Assembly (NCBI GenBank): GCA_047495785.1
Contig: JBLDXI010000015.1
Location: 1,860,001-1,924,000, forward strand
Length of the DNA: 64,000 nucleotides
Origin: Lepidodermella squamata
Taxonomy: Eukaryota; Gastrotricha
Reading direction: 5' to 3'
Shown here: positions 34,201 to 45,512 of the stretch, piece by piece
How the letters are laid out: each line of letters opens with the position of its first letter
Numbering within the stretch: position 1 is the stretch's first letter
Made by a program: the position numbers and the translations under genes
The notes under the pieces: model-generated
The model's input: only the letters and a program-made list of their open reading frames with translations
Databases searched by the model: none
Told to the model about the DNA's origin: nothing

Positions 34201-34577
34201 TGTTGAACTGGTTCAAACACAGAGAACAAAGGCATGTTAGAGATCTTACCATAACCCAGTTTGCTGAGCGAGCTGTCAGAAAAAACCCGGAGAGCGATCC
34301 TCGGTTTTGAAATGCAGCCTAGATAAGAAAACAGTTGAGCTCCAGCCATTTCGAGCAGCGGCAAGCTTACTATTATTCCGACGCAAATAATTACGACGAA
34401 GTAAAAAGCAAAAACAACCCAATCTTGCACGGGGACGTTATCAATAAGATTCGGCTCTCCAAGTGCTTTGGTTTTATTGTCGGCGTACATATCACAAATA
34501 GATTGACGATCTTGCGAATTAGTAGTATCGCAAGCCATCGCGATGGCTTCGACATTAAGCTTAGCGCAACCAGGCAT
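31215..34577 (-). CDS. SGLT-type Na+/solute symporter (SLC5 family), 21 exons
   Basis: Sodium-coupled sugar-type cotransporter, 768 aa. Exons (minus): 34577-34371, 34318-34250, 34199-34095, 34043-33879, 33828-33790, 33735-33669, 33613-33576, 33525-33483, 33422-33314, 33257-33207, 33159-32894, 32843-32662, 32608-32475, 32422-32374, 32323-32249, 32197-32165, 32112-32015, 31964-31865, 31803-31701, 31647-31515, 31455-31215. Every junction keeps frame. SGLT blocks: [103 protein letters not shown], and a final hydrophobic helix. The WPG...WYWC.DQ region shapes the SGLT sugar site. Intron 15 uses a GC donor (CAG/GCAAGA) and intron 3 a weak GT donor (AAC/GTTCGT). Its start lies 107 nt after the preceding gene's stop. 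The solute is not determined. Confidence 0.85.
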
Positions 34578-34684
34578 TTTCAACGAAAAATACTTGCTTG
34601 AAAAAAATCGAATGATATCGAATGAAAAAAACCATATGCCCAATTATTGCTTGCTTCGTTTTATTTCGATAAAAAAGGTGATTA
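34578..34684 (-). promoter_or_regulatory. Operon-like junction between fucosyltransferase-like gene and SGLT
   Basis: 107 nt between stop and next ATG. On the minus strand AATAAA (34665-34660) lies about 20 nt after the stop, and a T-rich TTTTTTTCAAG acceptor lies about 20 nt before the SGLT ATG. The spacing and order fit a trans-spliced operon; no promoter is recognised. Confidence 0.45.
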
Positions 34685-36100
34685 TCAAGCTCCGAAAGGA
34701 GGAGGTAGCGCGAAACTCGGCGCAATGTTATCAGCGACAGGTGCGTTCCTAGTTTGGTAATGAGTCTCCCATGTGCAGTCGTCGTTGTAACTCAGTAGCA
34801 GCTGGTGCGTGGGTTGACGGAAAGGTGCATACAGCGAGAAGGTTGAAGCCAGTTCGCCAAAGCCACTCTGCGTTATTAAGAGCGTGTTCATCCTCGTGAG
34901 GAACAGCCATTCAGCCAGGGTTTCTGCAAAGCGATCTCGCCTTGTTTCATCATCGTATTCACTCCAATCATTATCAATGCTGATAGGCTACAGAAATACA
35001 GTTTTTGAATTTTGGATTAACATTGAACTGTATGATTACCTTGAAACCAGATTCATGTGCGTCTATTCTAGCCTTCCGTAAAATACTAATGAGATGTGTT
35101 TTTGCCTCAACAGAATCTGATGCAATAAAGACGACAGGATTTTTTCCTTTTTCACAATAGCCCGCCACGTAATTGATTCTCCGATGGAAGCATTGTTCAA
35201 CTTGATATCGAGACGCTCTCGTCCAATCTTCCTGCCTTAAACTGAAGCCTTGAGGTGCAACTCTCAAATGAATTCCTATGCGACAGCCTTCGTAACCTTC
35301 GTAGCCCATACGGCGCCTAAGCCCCGCCAATTTTTCAGTTATTAGTTTGGCTGGTTTGCTCAAAAGAACTCTCAACGCGGTGTAGATGACGAGGTCGTAG
35401 GAAAATCTCAGCTTATGTTTAGCGATGATGGTCATGAATTCGACTATGTTTTGCTGGAAAAGAAGTTGAGGAAGAATGTTTTGCAGAATTGTTAAATCTT
35501 TCGTATAGACTGAGATTATCGCAGGATCCATTGAATGAAAATCGTTTGAGGTGGGATAGCGTATTCTGGGTACATTCTCGGCCGAATTTAGCAGGAATTC
35601 GTGATAAGCCTTATTTTCGGGCAGGATATTCTCGAAATATTCGTTAAGATCCCAAGGTAATGTCCAGTTGACTAGGAGCACTCGATTTGAAGAAATTGCA
35701 ACGAAAAACAGTGAACTAAGCCCTGCGACGAATACAAGTAATTCAACATGAAACAAGTTACTGAAGAGGTACCTCGCAACCGATCTGCCAACCCTCCGTA
35801 GCTGATATTAGGATCGGATATTTGAAAAACTAGGGCTCTTACGGGGCATCTTGCTGACATTTGGCACAGCATCATCATGTCCATCTTAGAGATGTAAAAT
35901 TGCTGAAACTCCTCAATATATTTGATCGCCTCCAGTTGAGTCTCCGATGGCTTCGGCATTTCAGGCTGCTCAGTATGACTAAGATCAATGAATTGTCCGG
36001 CATTTAGACGGGCTTTTATCCGGAATAGTAAAATTATCAAGAGGGTAAACCAAAGGGTCACAATTGAGACTTTTAGGAGCTTTAAAACAAATTTATTCAT
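34685..36100 (-). CDS. Fucosyltransferase-like type II membrane protein, copy 1
   Basis: Exons 36100-35773, 35722-35040 and 34987-34685, in frame, 437 aa. The N-terminal signal anchor is VSIVTLWFTLLIILLF. Motifs in order: SYGGLADRLRG (split by intron 1), NRVLLVNWTLPWDL, RIGIHLRVAP (like the GDP-fucose-contacting H-x-R segment of inverting fucosyltransferases), VVFIASDS, and TQSGFGELAST near the C-terminus (like fucosyltransferase motif III). Together these suggest a GT-B fold enzyme of the fucosyltransferase superfamily; the exact family (GT11, GT37 or NodZ-like) is unclear. Two GDP-fucose transporter-like genes in the window fit this. It is upstream of SGLT in a close, operon-like arrangement. 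Confidence 0.6.
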
Positions 36101-36552
36101 TACATAGCAGTAAATATTTATATATAATATCCACTCATACGACGTAATTACTACTGTACATGCGTACTAGGCCATAGTTGTGAATAGAGTGTCGTATTTA
36201 ATACTTGAACACATCTTAGAGCTTGCACTTGGAGGTAAAATTTGTTTATCGTTGTTCTTAGAAGGTTCAGCAGTGGTCATTTTATAGTAATAGAATAAAG
36301 TAATCACCGGCAAACTGTTGAAGCCTAAAGCCGGTCTTGAAGTCGCTGTATTTTGAGGTCGAGGTGAGCCTTCGACAGAGAGTCCGAAAGAAAAGACCAC
36401 ATTTTTCATTAAACTCGATGAGCACCATGAACATTTCAAATTTTGAACCTCGCGAACTCAGACATTATTATTTCAATTCCTTAATCTCACAGTGGTCGCA
36501 GATTCGAGACTGATTGATCCTTTCAACAGATTTTATGATAAATTTTAGGTGA
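36101..36552. other. Intergenic region between the two fucosyltransferase-like genes
   Basis: 450 nt, AT-rich. A short minus-strand open frame exists (36439-36167) but has no signal, domain or homologue in the window and is not supported as a gene. Confidence 0.35.
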
Positions 36553-37981
36553 CTATATGAAGGGTTCTGGCGTAGTCGAGATACCAGGTGGACGAAAGCC
36601 CTCCGCGTAACCGTGCACCGTCACAAAATCGCTCTCGAACGCACATGCGCCGCTGTAATTCAGCGGCAATCGAAAGGTTGGCCGCCTGTGACGAGAAAAC
36701 GATCCGAAAGTCGATGCCATTTCACCGAAGCCACTCCTTGAAATAATCAATTGGTTCATTTTGGAAAGGAGCAGCCATTCTGATAGTGTTTCGGCCAAGA
36801 CATGACGCCTATTTGTCTCGCTATATTTGCTCCAGTTCCGATCGATGTGATACGCCTTATTATAGGGGAAAAATAAAGAAAATCAAAGTTTTCCGTAATC
36901 TTGAGCCTTACAAATTCATTAACGTAGAATGCATTGATATGAAATGCTTTAAGCCTATCCCATATCCTTCGCTTTACCGCGAAAGAATCGGACGATATAA
37001 AGACCAATGGATCATCGCAATTTTTCGCCAGAGAGAAAGCCTTTCCAATGAAACATTCGGTTATTTGATGGTTCGTTGCCCTCGGCCATTCGTAATACCT
37101 GTCATAAAAACCAACGGGAGAAGCTCTGATATGGATGCCGATCATGCAGCCAAGTTTTCTACCCAGCTGACTCTCAAGCTTATATAGATATTCCTAGAAG
37201 AGAATGTGAACTCCTGCCTCGAATTCTTTCTGCAATTTACCTTGATGTCATGTTTAGGCTGAAGGAGTATCTGGAGCGCCATATGAATAAGAAGCTCATA
37301 ATTCAGGTGAAGATCGTAATCCTCGACCAATGATACCAATTCCTGATACCTAGGCCTAAAGCTCATTCGATAGTGGAATGCCTCATGAAATGCTGCCATA
37401 TTGTTCGATGAAACCGCGACAACTGGTGTTCGACCGATGAGGAGCTCCAAATCATTAAAATCGAAGTAATACCGATCGATTTCAAAATCCTTCAGTTTTC
37501 CAACGTAATTCGAATAATCATCGGACTTGACGCCGTAAAGATCTCCATTTAGAAAAACCAAATTACCAAGATCGTATGGAACTGTCCAGTTAACAATGAA
37601 TACTCGGTTAGATGCATAAGCCAGGTAGAACAATTCAGTCATTCCTCGAAGTCGATCTGCGAGACCACCGAAGCTGAGTGAGTCATTATTTGCCTCGAAA
37701 ATTATAGCTCGAATAGCGCAAGTTCCATTACTTTGACATTGAATTCGCTGTCTCATTTCATCTCTGTACTTGTTTCCGAAGGCTTGTATTAGCTGCTTAA
37801 CCTTCGTTTCCATCTCAATAGAAAATCGAACCTGTGGCTGCGGAACACGATAGTGGTAAAGTGACAACCATTCATCTTCTCTGCTGGGAGTAGTGTTTTT
37901 GCGGGAAATTATGATTATGAAAAGAAAAGCTACTAACAAAGTTGATGGAAGGAAAACTAATCTTATATAGCGCCTTGGCAT
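36553..37981 (-). CDS. Fucosyltransferase-like type II membrane protein, copy 2
   Basis: Paralogue of the gene at 34685-36100. Exons 37981-37241, 37193-36912 and 36855-36553, 441 aa. Signal anchor: IRLVFLPSTLLVAFLFIIII. The same motifs occur: SFGGLADRLRGMTELFYLA, NRVFIVNWTVPYDL, CMIGIHIRASPVGF, LVFISSDSFAVK, LAETLSEWLLL and SRSGFGEMASTFG. The final exon is 303 nt, identical in length to copy 1, but copy 2 lacks the intron that splits GLADRLRG in copy 1. An alternative start at 38029 adds 16 residues. It starts about 150 nt after the stop of a STELLO-like gene, with AATAAA in the gap. Confidence 0.6.
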
Positions 37982-38128
37982 TGAAACCTCGTCCGAGTAA
38001 ATTATGCATGCTGCTTGTATCATATACATGCAACATGCAACGGACCAACAAACAAAGTTTTGAAAGCCGGTACATTGAGTAAAGTTGTAACAAAAGTAGC
38101 ATCAAGGGACGGCTCAATTTTATTCAAA

Positions 38129-39472
38129 CTAGGCCGTTATATCTCGATACCTGTCAAACATCTGAACAAGCCAGCAGTACACGCATTGCCTATCAAACGT
38201 GTCATTGTGAACTCGACCCATTTTTAGGGGATGATAAATATTTTGTATGGCATTATAGGTTTCTGTGACTGGCAATTCTCTCGGAGGGCCCCAAACTTGA
38301 CCTGGTTTGAAATTGATAAACCGAAGCCTGTCTCGTGGCGTAATGGCGGATAGAATTGTGCCAACAGCCATCTCCATATAAACGCCATGAGCAGCAAATA
38401 TTTTGAAAAGCTCATTAGCTCTGGCTAAATCAGCTCGAGACACATAAAACATGTCCGCGTAGATGTTCCAAACTCGGAATGGCCCTGTATAAAAAACATT
38501 AGGGGACTTCAAATGTCTGAATCAAGGATCCTCACCGCCAGTTCCAACTACAAAGTCATTGAAGGTGGATTCGTTAAACAGGGATATTTGAACATAGGTG
38601 CTTAAAATCGAATGACGATAGGCAAGAAAAACATCCCAATTGGCGTCATCTTGACAATCCACGGTATTATCTCCACTCATGCCATTGCATTCTTTCGTTC
38701 TCAAGGCATCATAGAGATATACAGGAGGCCCTAACAACCAATTATCGGTAGTACTGAGATTTGCTGCTTTGTAATTCCACAGATTAGGGATCAAGTCATC
38801 GGAAATATGAAGTATGCCGTCAGTTTCTTCGTCAGCAATTAGCTGTTGAACGTCTTTGAGAGATTCGCAGACTCTTGGCAAGCAATTGTAAAAAATGCCA
38901 CCGGTCGGATCAGTGGGTTCTTCTGAGACTTCTACAATCGAAACATTGACTAGGGGCAGTAGTTTTCCATCTTTAAATTCACGAAGGTGTCGGATTCCAG
39001 TGACGCAGTAGACGATTTTTTGAAAAATCCCACTGTAAAGCCTGTGAGTTTTCGATATCGAGCCGAACAGCGGGTTATTGTAAGATATCACCAAGATTAC
39101 TCGGCTGAAATTCACCAGGTTGCTGAAATTATCGTCCGCCATCTGATCGGACCCTGGAATCACTGGGCAACTTCCGTTTCTGACGAAGTGGAAGTAATCA
39201 TGATTCGAGCAATTAGCCTCTGGGTCGGAAAGTATAGCACTGTCATCTAATGCCTGTTTCCCGGTAAAGCTTTGAACATTGGGGAAATCTATCTTCCAGT
39301 CAATATAGAATTCAGAACATATAAGTACGGCGAGAGATACGAAGACAGCGCTATAGACGATAATATTCATTAATCCGACACTACGGGACATTAAATACAT
39401 TTCGGAAGGCGACAAAAGTCCGGAGTCACAAAATGTCTTTCTGTCATATTCTGACTTTCTGTACTTCAACAT
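38129..39472 (-). CDS. STELLO-like glycosyltransferase, copy B
   Basis: Exons 39472-38536 and 38484-38129 (GGCG/GTGAGG, ATACAG; phase 1), 430 aa. After a roughly 30-residue cytosolic segment comes the anchor IIVYSAVFVSLAVLI, then luminal blocks SRVILVISYNNPLFGSI, DPTGGIFYNCLPRV, HISDDLIPNLWNY and, after the intron, FRVWNIYADMFYVSR, YMEMAVGTIL, YHPLKMG and RQCVYC. The intron is at the same residue and phase as in the other four copies. Its role is inferred as for copy A; the acidic ISDD motif is intact. An internal start at MYLMSRS (24 residues in) is possible. Confidence 0.65.
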
Positions 39473-40034
39473 TCACATGATGAGATAAAAAACTCCAATT
39501 GTTTGTTTTACTTTCCCTACTTACCCCCATAGCTTACTCAGCTGATTCGCAGAGGCGTTACATGTCGCGAAGTGTAATCCTTGTGAATTGAGTTTACTCA
39601 GTGACTGGACCGGAACCAAGTACCTGAATAGTATCATAACATCAATAATATCTCATTAATAAGTCACAGGAGATAAATAATCTTATTTATACACACCCAC
39701 GATAAAAAGATTGTCTCACGAAGACCGATGAACAGCAAGGTCGCAACATCATAGTCAACCGCAAAATAAATTGAAATGATAAACTGGACAGTTTGCTCAT
39801 TCCATCAATTGTTAAACGTAGCCAGGTGAAGGGGAAAATATGATCAGTATCGGTATAATTCTCATCGGCTTTCTGGTCTGCTGTCAAAGAAACTTTCAAA
39901 TTAAGCTTTATTATGTAAGCATCGCTCAACTTATTGGGAAAGAACCTGCAAGCAAACAATTGCTCTGGAATAAAAATAGCCATGAAGAGCAGATATTAGG
40001 ATTCAATCAATTCACTGCGGCTTTAAATAAGAAG
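39473..40034. other. Intergenic region
   Basis: About 560 nt between two co-oriented minus-strand genes. No gene, RNA or repeat is recognised. Confidence 0.35.
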
Positions 40035-41350
40035 TTAAATTGAATAGCGCTCTCGCCATGATTTCAGCCATCCGTTTTCTGACTGGGTTTCACCTTCTTC
40101 ATCCTTTATTTCAGCCTCTTCTTCTACGGCGTCCTTATAAGTCTGAACGTCCGGGTCCTCAATATCGCCAACTTGCATTGCCTCTTCATTTGAAGGCTCG
40201 CTGGGGTTGTCACCCGTTGAGTCTTCATAGAATTGTTGATGTTGTTGCGGTTCCTCAGGTTGTCGCGGTTCGGCAGGTTGCTGGGGCTCCTCAGGTTGCT
40301 GGGGTTCCGCAATTTGTTGAGGTTCTGCCGGTTGCTGGGGTTCTGCAGGTTGCTGAGATTCTGAGATTTCTGGATTGCTGGGTGCTTCTTGCGGCTGTTG
40401 TGGTTCGGCGGGCGATTCACCAGTTGAACCGCCATCTGATCCAGCATCGCCCCCGTTATTCTGAGCAGATTTCTGCCGCTCTGCCTCCTCCTTTAATCTC
40501 CTTTCCTCTTCCTTCTTTTTCTTCTTTTGCTCCTGCTTCTTCTTCTTCTCCTCCTGCTTTTTCTTCTTTTCCTCAGTTTTCTTCTTCTTTTGCTCCTCCT
40601 TCTTCTTTTTCCTTTCTTCCGCTTTCTTCTTCCGGTCTGTGGCCTGCTTTTTCTTCGCCTGATCCTTCTTCTTTTTACCTTCCGCCTTCGTTTTCCTTCG
40701 ATCAGCATTGTTATTCTTTTTCTTATCCTTGCTCTTTGTAGGTTTCTTCCGATCTGGCTTTTTATCCTTCCTCTGCCCCTTCGGTCCTTTGCCCTTGTTC
40801 GGTCGAGCCACTTTGCCAGGTCCCTTCGGTCCTTTACCCTTGTTTGGTCTTGCCACCTTGCCAGTTCCTTTCGGTCCTTTAACTTTGTTCGGCCTTGCCA
40901 CCTTGCCAGGTCCCTTCGGTCCTTTACCCTTGTTTGGTCGAGTCACATTGCCAGGTCCTTTCGGCCTTTTACCAGTGTTCGGTCGTGTCACCTTGCCAGC
41001 TCCCTTTGATCCACCTCGGCTAACTCCGGTAGATGGCCGCTTGGTTTTAGAAGGTCCACGATTAACCGTCGGTCGTGATGCCATTGATGCAGATGGCCTT
41101 GACATTCTCGGAGCAGTAGAGCGTCCAGCCCCGGAACTTCCCCTGCCAATAGCCCTTCGTTTTTCGATCGTTAGCAATGCTGGAAGATCAGAGTTTGCGT
41201 CACTTACATCCTCACTGATTTCAGCGACCTCTGCCTGAGCCAGTGCAACACTGGCAAAGCCTGGTCACAAAAGCAAAGGAGATATAATGAGAAAAGAAAA
41301 GCAGCCTAACACTAACCTAAGAAAACTCCAATCAAAAGATAAATCCTCAT
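40035..41350 (-). CDS. Secreted Lys/Pro/Glu-rich repeat protein 1
   Basis: Exons 41350-41317 and 41260-40035 (TTAG/GTTAGT, GACCAG; phase 1), 419 aa. Exon 1 plus the start of exon 2 encodes a signal peptide (MRIYLLIGVFLGFASVALAQ). Next come basic Arg/Ser/Pro sequence, a block of about five 15-residue units of the type KVARPNKGKGPKGPG (45-bp DNA period, about 40770-40995), a long Lys/Glu/Gln segment (KKKEEQ-type), and a QQPAEP repeat region. The C-terminus is acidic. It is intrinsically disordered in appearance. It shares the tiny signal exon and phase-1 intron with two other secreted proteins nearby. It is not a recognised family; a cuticle, gland or adhesive matrix role is possible. Confidence 0.7.
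40770..40995 (-). repeat. 45-bp tandem repeat encoding KVARPNKGKGPKGPG
   Basis: About five in-frame copies in secreted repeat protein 1; differences are mostly synonymous or conservative, suggesting recent unequal exchange. Confidence 0.75.
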
Positions 41351-41863
41351 GTTTGGGAAAATGCACTGTTTTGTAACAAGCTTTTATAAGCGCTTTTGCT
41401 GCGTGCTTTTCCTGTTAATGCAGGCCTGCTTGATCTCACGATACACATCGTGTGGCTCCTGAGAGCCTGGCATGTTTCTCATTCTCGAAACCCCCAATAC
41501 CAGCTGTTTAATTTCTCACGCAAAATGTTCAAAGATCGAATCATGGACTCGAAATTTGTCGAACTGCCGATTGTGCGAGAAAAGAGCAAGCGAAATAAGA
41601 GCAATGATATCAAAGCAATGTGATGATAAGAGCAGCGAAAAAGGGCAGAACGACATACGAACAATTTAAGAGCAATTCAAGAGTAATTGTTGTATTTCTA
41701 TGGAAATAGTATTGTCTTTATTAGTCTTCCGCATCGCAAGCTCGTGCTGCATAAAAGTAACTGATTGCATTAAAAAGACATCATCATTCATCAAAGAAGC
41801 ATATAGGTTCCAGGTTCCCACATTACATATTAATGTTCACGTCAGGATACAAAGTTCGTGGGC
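41351..41863. other. Intergenic region
   Basis: Between two co-oriented secreted-protein genes. No gene is recognised; short open frames here lack any supporting feature. Confidence 0.35.
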
Positions 41864-43528
41864 TTACTCAAGAGAGTTAGCTTCATTAGAATGGGTCACT
41901 TCAGATTTGGCTGGTCCAGATTGCGTAATAGCTTCCTGACGAGTATCAAAGAAAGTTTGGTCTTCTTCCGTCTCTTGCTCATAGTCCGAGGAGCTATAAT
42001 CGTTCGAGCCTTTTGGTTCGGCTCCGATCCGATCGAATCCTTCCATTGCATCAGTAGCTTTGTTTCCATACCTGGTCACGCTGTTCACAGCTTTGTTCGA
42101 CATCCGATCGATACCCGAACTGATAGGTCTCATTGTGCGATTAACGACTTTCGCCAATTTAGACGAGTAACGATCAATATTTCTGTTCAACCCATTCGTT
42201 ATAAGATTTGCTCCAGTTTTGGCCGCTCGATTGATGCCGTATTCGATATCATCAGCTAGCTTATTTGCATGTCGATCGACTCCGTTCGCCAAATTATCCA
42301 AGCTGGCACCAAACTTGCTACTGACTCTGTCGATCTGTCTGTCGTACTCAGATTTCATCCGACGGGCACCGCCTTTGACTTTTCCGATCTGTTGCTTAAT
42401 GGGCTTGGCAATTTCGTTGTAGCCAGTCTCTAGATGGTCAGCAACACTGCTGATTGGATCGATTACTTTTTTCGCGGCTTTTACTCCTTTGTTCACTGCT
42501 TTCAAAGGCTTTTCCACCGATTGTTTTAATCTGCCTATTGTTTTCGAGACTTTCTTTCCCGCTTTTGCAGCTTTTGCGGCAGTTTTCGAAGTTTTGCCGA
42601 TATCAGCTGCGGTTTTTGCCATCTTCGCTACCCTAGGAATAGCCGCAGCAACGCCGATAGCAGGATTAGCAAATGATGCCGCAATGGTCATCAGCGGCTC
42701 GGCATACTTGTAAACAGGTTTCAACACTTTCTCGTAGGTTGGTTTGAGCACTTTGTTATACGTTGGTTTCAGTACTTTGTCGTACGTCGGCCTGACTACT
42801 TTACGATAAACCGAATTCCCAAACTTCTTGAAGCCCTGGCCAACTTTCGACATGGCCTTCTTGAATTTGCTCGGCCCTTTTCGCTGCGGCCTTCCACCTT
42901 TCTTTGGCCTGGGTTTCGTCGCCGAGTAACGGTTTTTGTTTTTCTTAGGAACGGCCGGTGACTTTTTCCTCAACTTTTTAGGTGGTCTCTTGCTTGGAGT
43001 TTTGCGCCTAGAGGAGTTTGATTTGTTAGCATTCTTTCGAGCTGTCTTCTTCGAGAATTTTCTCGGCTTGCCTTTTGATTTTTTCGCTTTTACTTCCTTG
43101 CTTTTTCTCGATTTTCTCGATCTCGAATTGGCGGAGCGGTTGTTAGGTTTCTTGACTGATTTCTTTGGCTGTGTCCTCCGATTCGGCTGTTTGACTCGTG
43201 ATCGACGTGCACCTTTCTCTGTTTTTCTGGCTTGCTTTTTAGTGGATGGTTTAGGCTTCCTTGCTGATCGAGTTTTTGTCTTAGGCTTCTTGTACGAATT
43301 ACGAGCGACGGCTTTTGCAGGCTTTTTCTTGGCGCCCCTCTTTTCGATTTCAATCGAATCCGTGACCTCGGGCACAAACATGTTTGAGGCGCCATTGTTA
43401 TCGAGCTGCAGCTGTTCCGCTGATGCCACAAAAGCGAACCCTGGAACCAAAACAAATGAACCTCGTTATGGATGATATGAATAGGCTTTACCGATTGTCA
43501 GAATCGCAGCAATTACGAGTTTCCCCAT
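41864..43528 (-). CDS. Secreted Lys-rich repeat protein 2 with KPTY repeats
   Basis: Exons 43528-43492 and 43440-41864 (ATCG/GTAAAG, TTCCAG; phase 1), 537 aa. Signal peptide MGKLVIAAILTIGFAFVASA. Residues about 45-205 are extremely Lys/Arg/Ser-rich. Then come octapeptide units KPTYDKVL, KPTYNKVL, KPTYEKVL and KPVYKY, like Lys-Pro-Tyr repeats of adhesive or matrix proteins. A hydrophobic stretch (AEPLMTIAASFANPAIGVAA) and an Ala/Lys region follow. Next is a long amphipathic segment with spaced Asp/Arg and Asn (for example NRNIDRYSSKLAKVVNRTM), and last an acidic tail. The hydrophobic and amphipathic parts parallel secreted protein 3, so they look like paralogues. Function unknown. It lies 264 nt downstream of a STELLO-like gene. 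Confidence 0.7.
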
Positions 43529-43791
43529 TTTCCTATGAAATTCTGCTTTTTCTAGGAAAGTCTAGGAAGATATCATCCGTGACCGGATAATTATATAAGC
43601 TGAAGCGCCAGGTTGCGTGGGTCCTCTGCATGTGGTACAACCTTCTGCCCGTGTTCACACGGATATATTTCAGCCCCTACGCAGGTGAAAACGCAGGTGG
43701 AAGAAAACTCATAGGGAAATCTACTCAAAAACATATTTACAGCCATTTCTTTATTGACGTTCTAGATTGAAAGGAAAAACTAATGGTAAAT

Positions 43792-45062
43792 TCATTTTTT
43801 ATTGCGAATTCTGTCGAAAATGTCAACCAGTTGGCAATATAGACACTGCCTATCAGCAGTGGCCACCTCAACTTTGCCAAGCTTCAACGGGTGATAAATG
43901 TAGTTGTGAGCTTTGTAAGTCTTATTTACAGGTAAATGCCGATCAAAATATACACTGCCATCTTTACTAATAAACTGCAGTCGTGTAACTGGCTTTGTTA
44001 CGCCTTTCAAAATGGTACCAACAGCTAACTCCATGTAAACTTCACGCCTGGCAAATAGCGTGAATATTTGATTTGCAGCAGTCAAATCTTCTGCGGTTAC
44101 GAAAAACAAATCAGCGTATACATTCCATATCCTCCCAAAACCTTAAGAATGGAAGTATAAGAGAAAATGGATGAGATGTGGGAGAAATAATTACGCTTAA
44201 TACCTGAGCTAGCTAACGCTAGATTTTTCGCAAAACCAGGGTACAAGGATTCCGTATCGTTTAAAGTACTAAGAATATTTTCTTGGTAAATGTCCAGCAC
44301 GTCCCACTTTTCGGTGGTTGAACAATCGGCGATGTTATCCCACCGTTTGCCGAGGCAGGTCTTTTTCCTAGCCACATCTATTATAGATTGCGGCGGACCA
44401 AGAAGCCAATTCTTTCGAACATCTAGTATCTTTGTATTGAACTTCCATAAATTTGGTATCAAATCCTCAGATATATGAAGAAAACCATCCGTATCTTTAT
44501 TCTCGACGACTTTCCGTAAATAATCGAGACGATCATAAGCTTTTGGTAAGCATTCGTAGAATACCGCTCCGGTTGGATATGTCGGCTCTTCGGTTAATTC
44601 TATGATAGAGATGTTGACCAACGGCAGCCATTTCCCGCTATTGTAATGCTCCAACTTTTGCAAACCAGTAATGCAAAGCACCACGTGAAGGAAGATACCT
44701 TGGTAAAGCCGGAAAATTTTAGGAATCGCCTCGAAATGAGGATTATTGAAAGACACAATGAGAACTATCCTCTTAAAATCTACGAGATTGTCAAGATTTG
44801 CCGAATGGAATATGCCCAAGTTTCTCCTGGTAATAAACTGGGAGCAAGCATCGCCTTTCGCTAGTTTGTAATAAGAAGCGTTGTTACAGTTTGCGATAGG
44901 ATCATTCATCAGGAAGTTCTGCTCTGAGTCGGCTTCATAAGATCCGTTTCTTCTGTAATGAAGCTTTGAGTAGACGAATAGAAGCAACCCTGACGCCAAT
45001 AACATAATTTTTAGCAATAGATAGATTAAGTAAATGACGCTTTTAAATTCTGGGCATTTCAT
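43792..45062 (-). CDS. STELLO-like glycosyltransferase, copy C
   Basis: Exons 45062-44204 and 44141-43792 (CTCAG/GTATTA, CTTAAG; phase 1), 402 aa. Signal anchor: IYLIYLLLKIMLLASGLLLF. Luminal blocks: KRIVLIVSFNNPHFEAIPKI, YPTGAVFYECLPKAYDRL, HISEDLIPNLWKF, GRIWNVYADLFFVTAEDL, YMELAVGTILKGV, YHPLKLG and RQCLYC. The acidic motif reads SED where the other copies have SDD, which keeps two acidic residues. Otherwise close to copy D. Followed on the same strand by secreted repeat protein 2. Confidence 0.65.
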
Positions 45063-45512
45063 TTTAAAAATAGCATAGATATCTTATACGCAGCATCATA
45101 AAGCCGTCAGTAGACTTCATAGGAATGCGGCTTGAAATCAAGCTGAAAGTTAAGGAGGCCAATCCCTATGCACCGTACACTATTGAGTTGTACTCTTGCC
45201 GTGGATTGCGATACATAAGTCCATACTACTATGGACTGTATGAGAATAGGAATGTCACGAATTTCTAAGCATGAAGCATCGACATTCCTGTTACCTGGAA
45301 AAGATCACCTGATAGGCAAATAGTTATGCCGAATTCGATTCAAGTGCTGCATATTTTTTATTATTCGGACTCAATATAGATTATAGATTAAATCGCATTT
45401 TAAGGGAAATGAACAGATCCTAGATTATATAGATATAGCACATCACCTTTCACAGCGGCAAAAGTCGAAAATATGATTTAAGAGGCGGAAATGTATATTT
45501 CCTCCAAGTCTT
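45063..45512. other. Intergenic region
   Basis: 450 nt, no gene seen. Confidence 0.35.

Noticed and set aside
40040-41238. Long plus-strand open frames opposite the Lys-rich protein, with Leu/Phe-rich hydrophobic translations
   Set aside because: They are the antisense of AAG/AAA and GAG repeat codons in secreted protein 1; no signal, splice sites or family features.
42936-43475. Plus-strand hydrophobic open frame opposite secreted protein 2
   Set aside because: Reverse complement of Lys/Arg-rich coding sequence; the minus-strand gene has a signal peptide and intron that explain the region.
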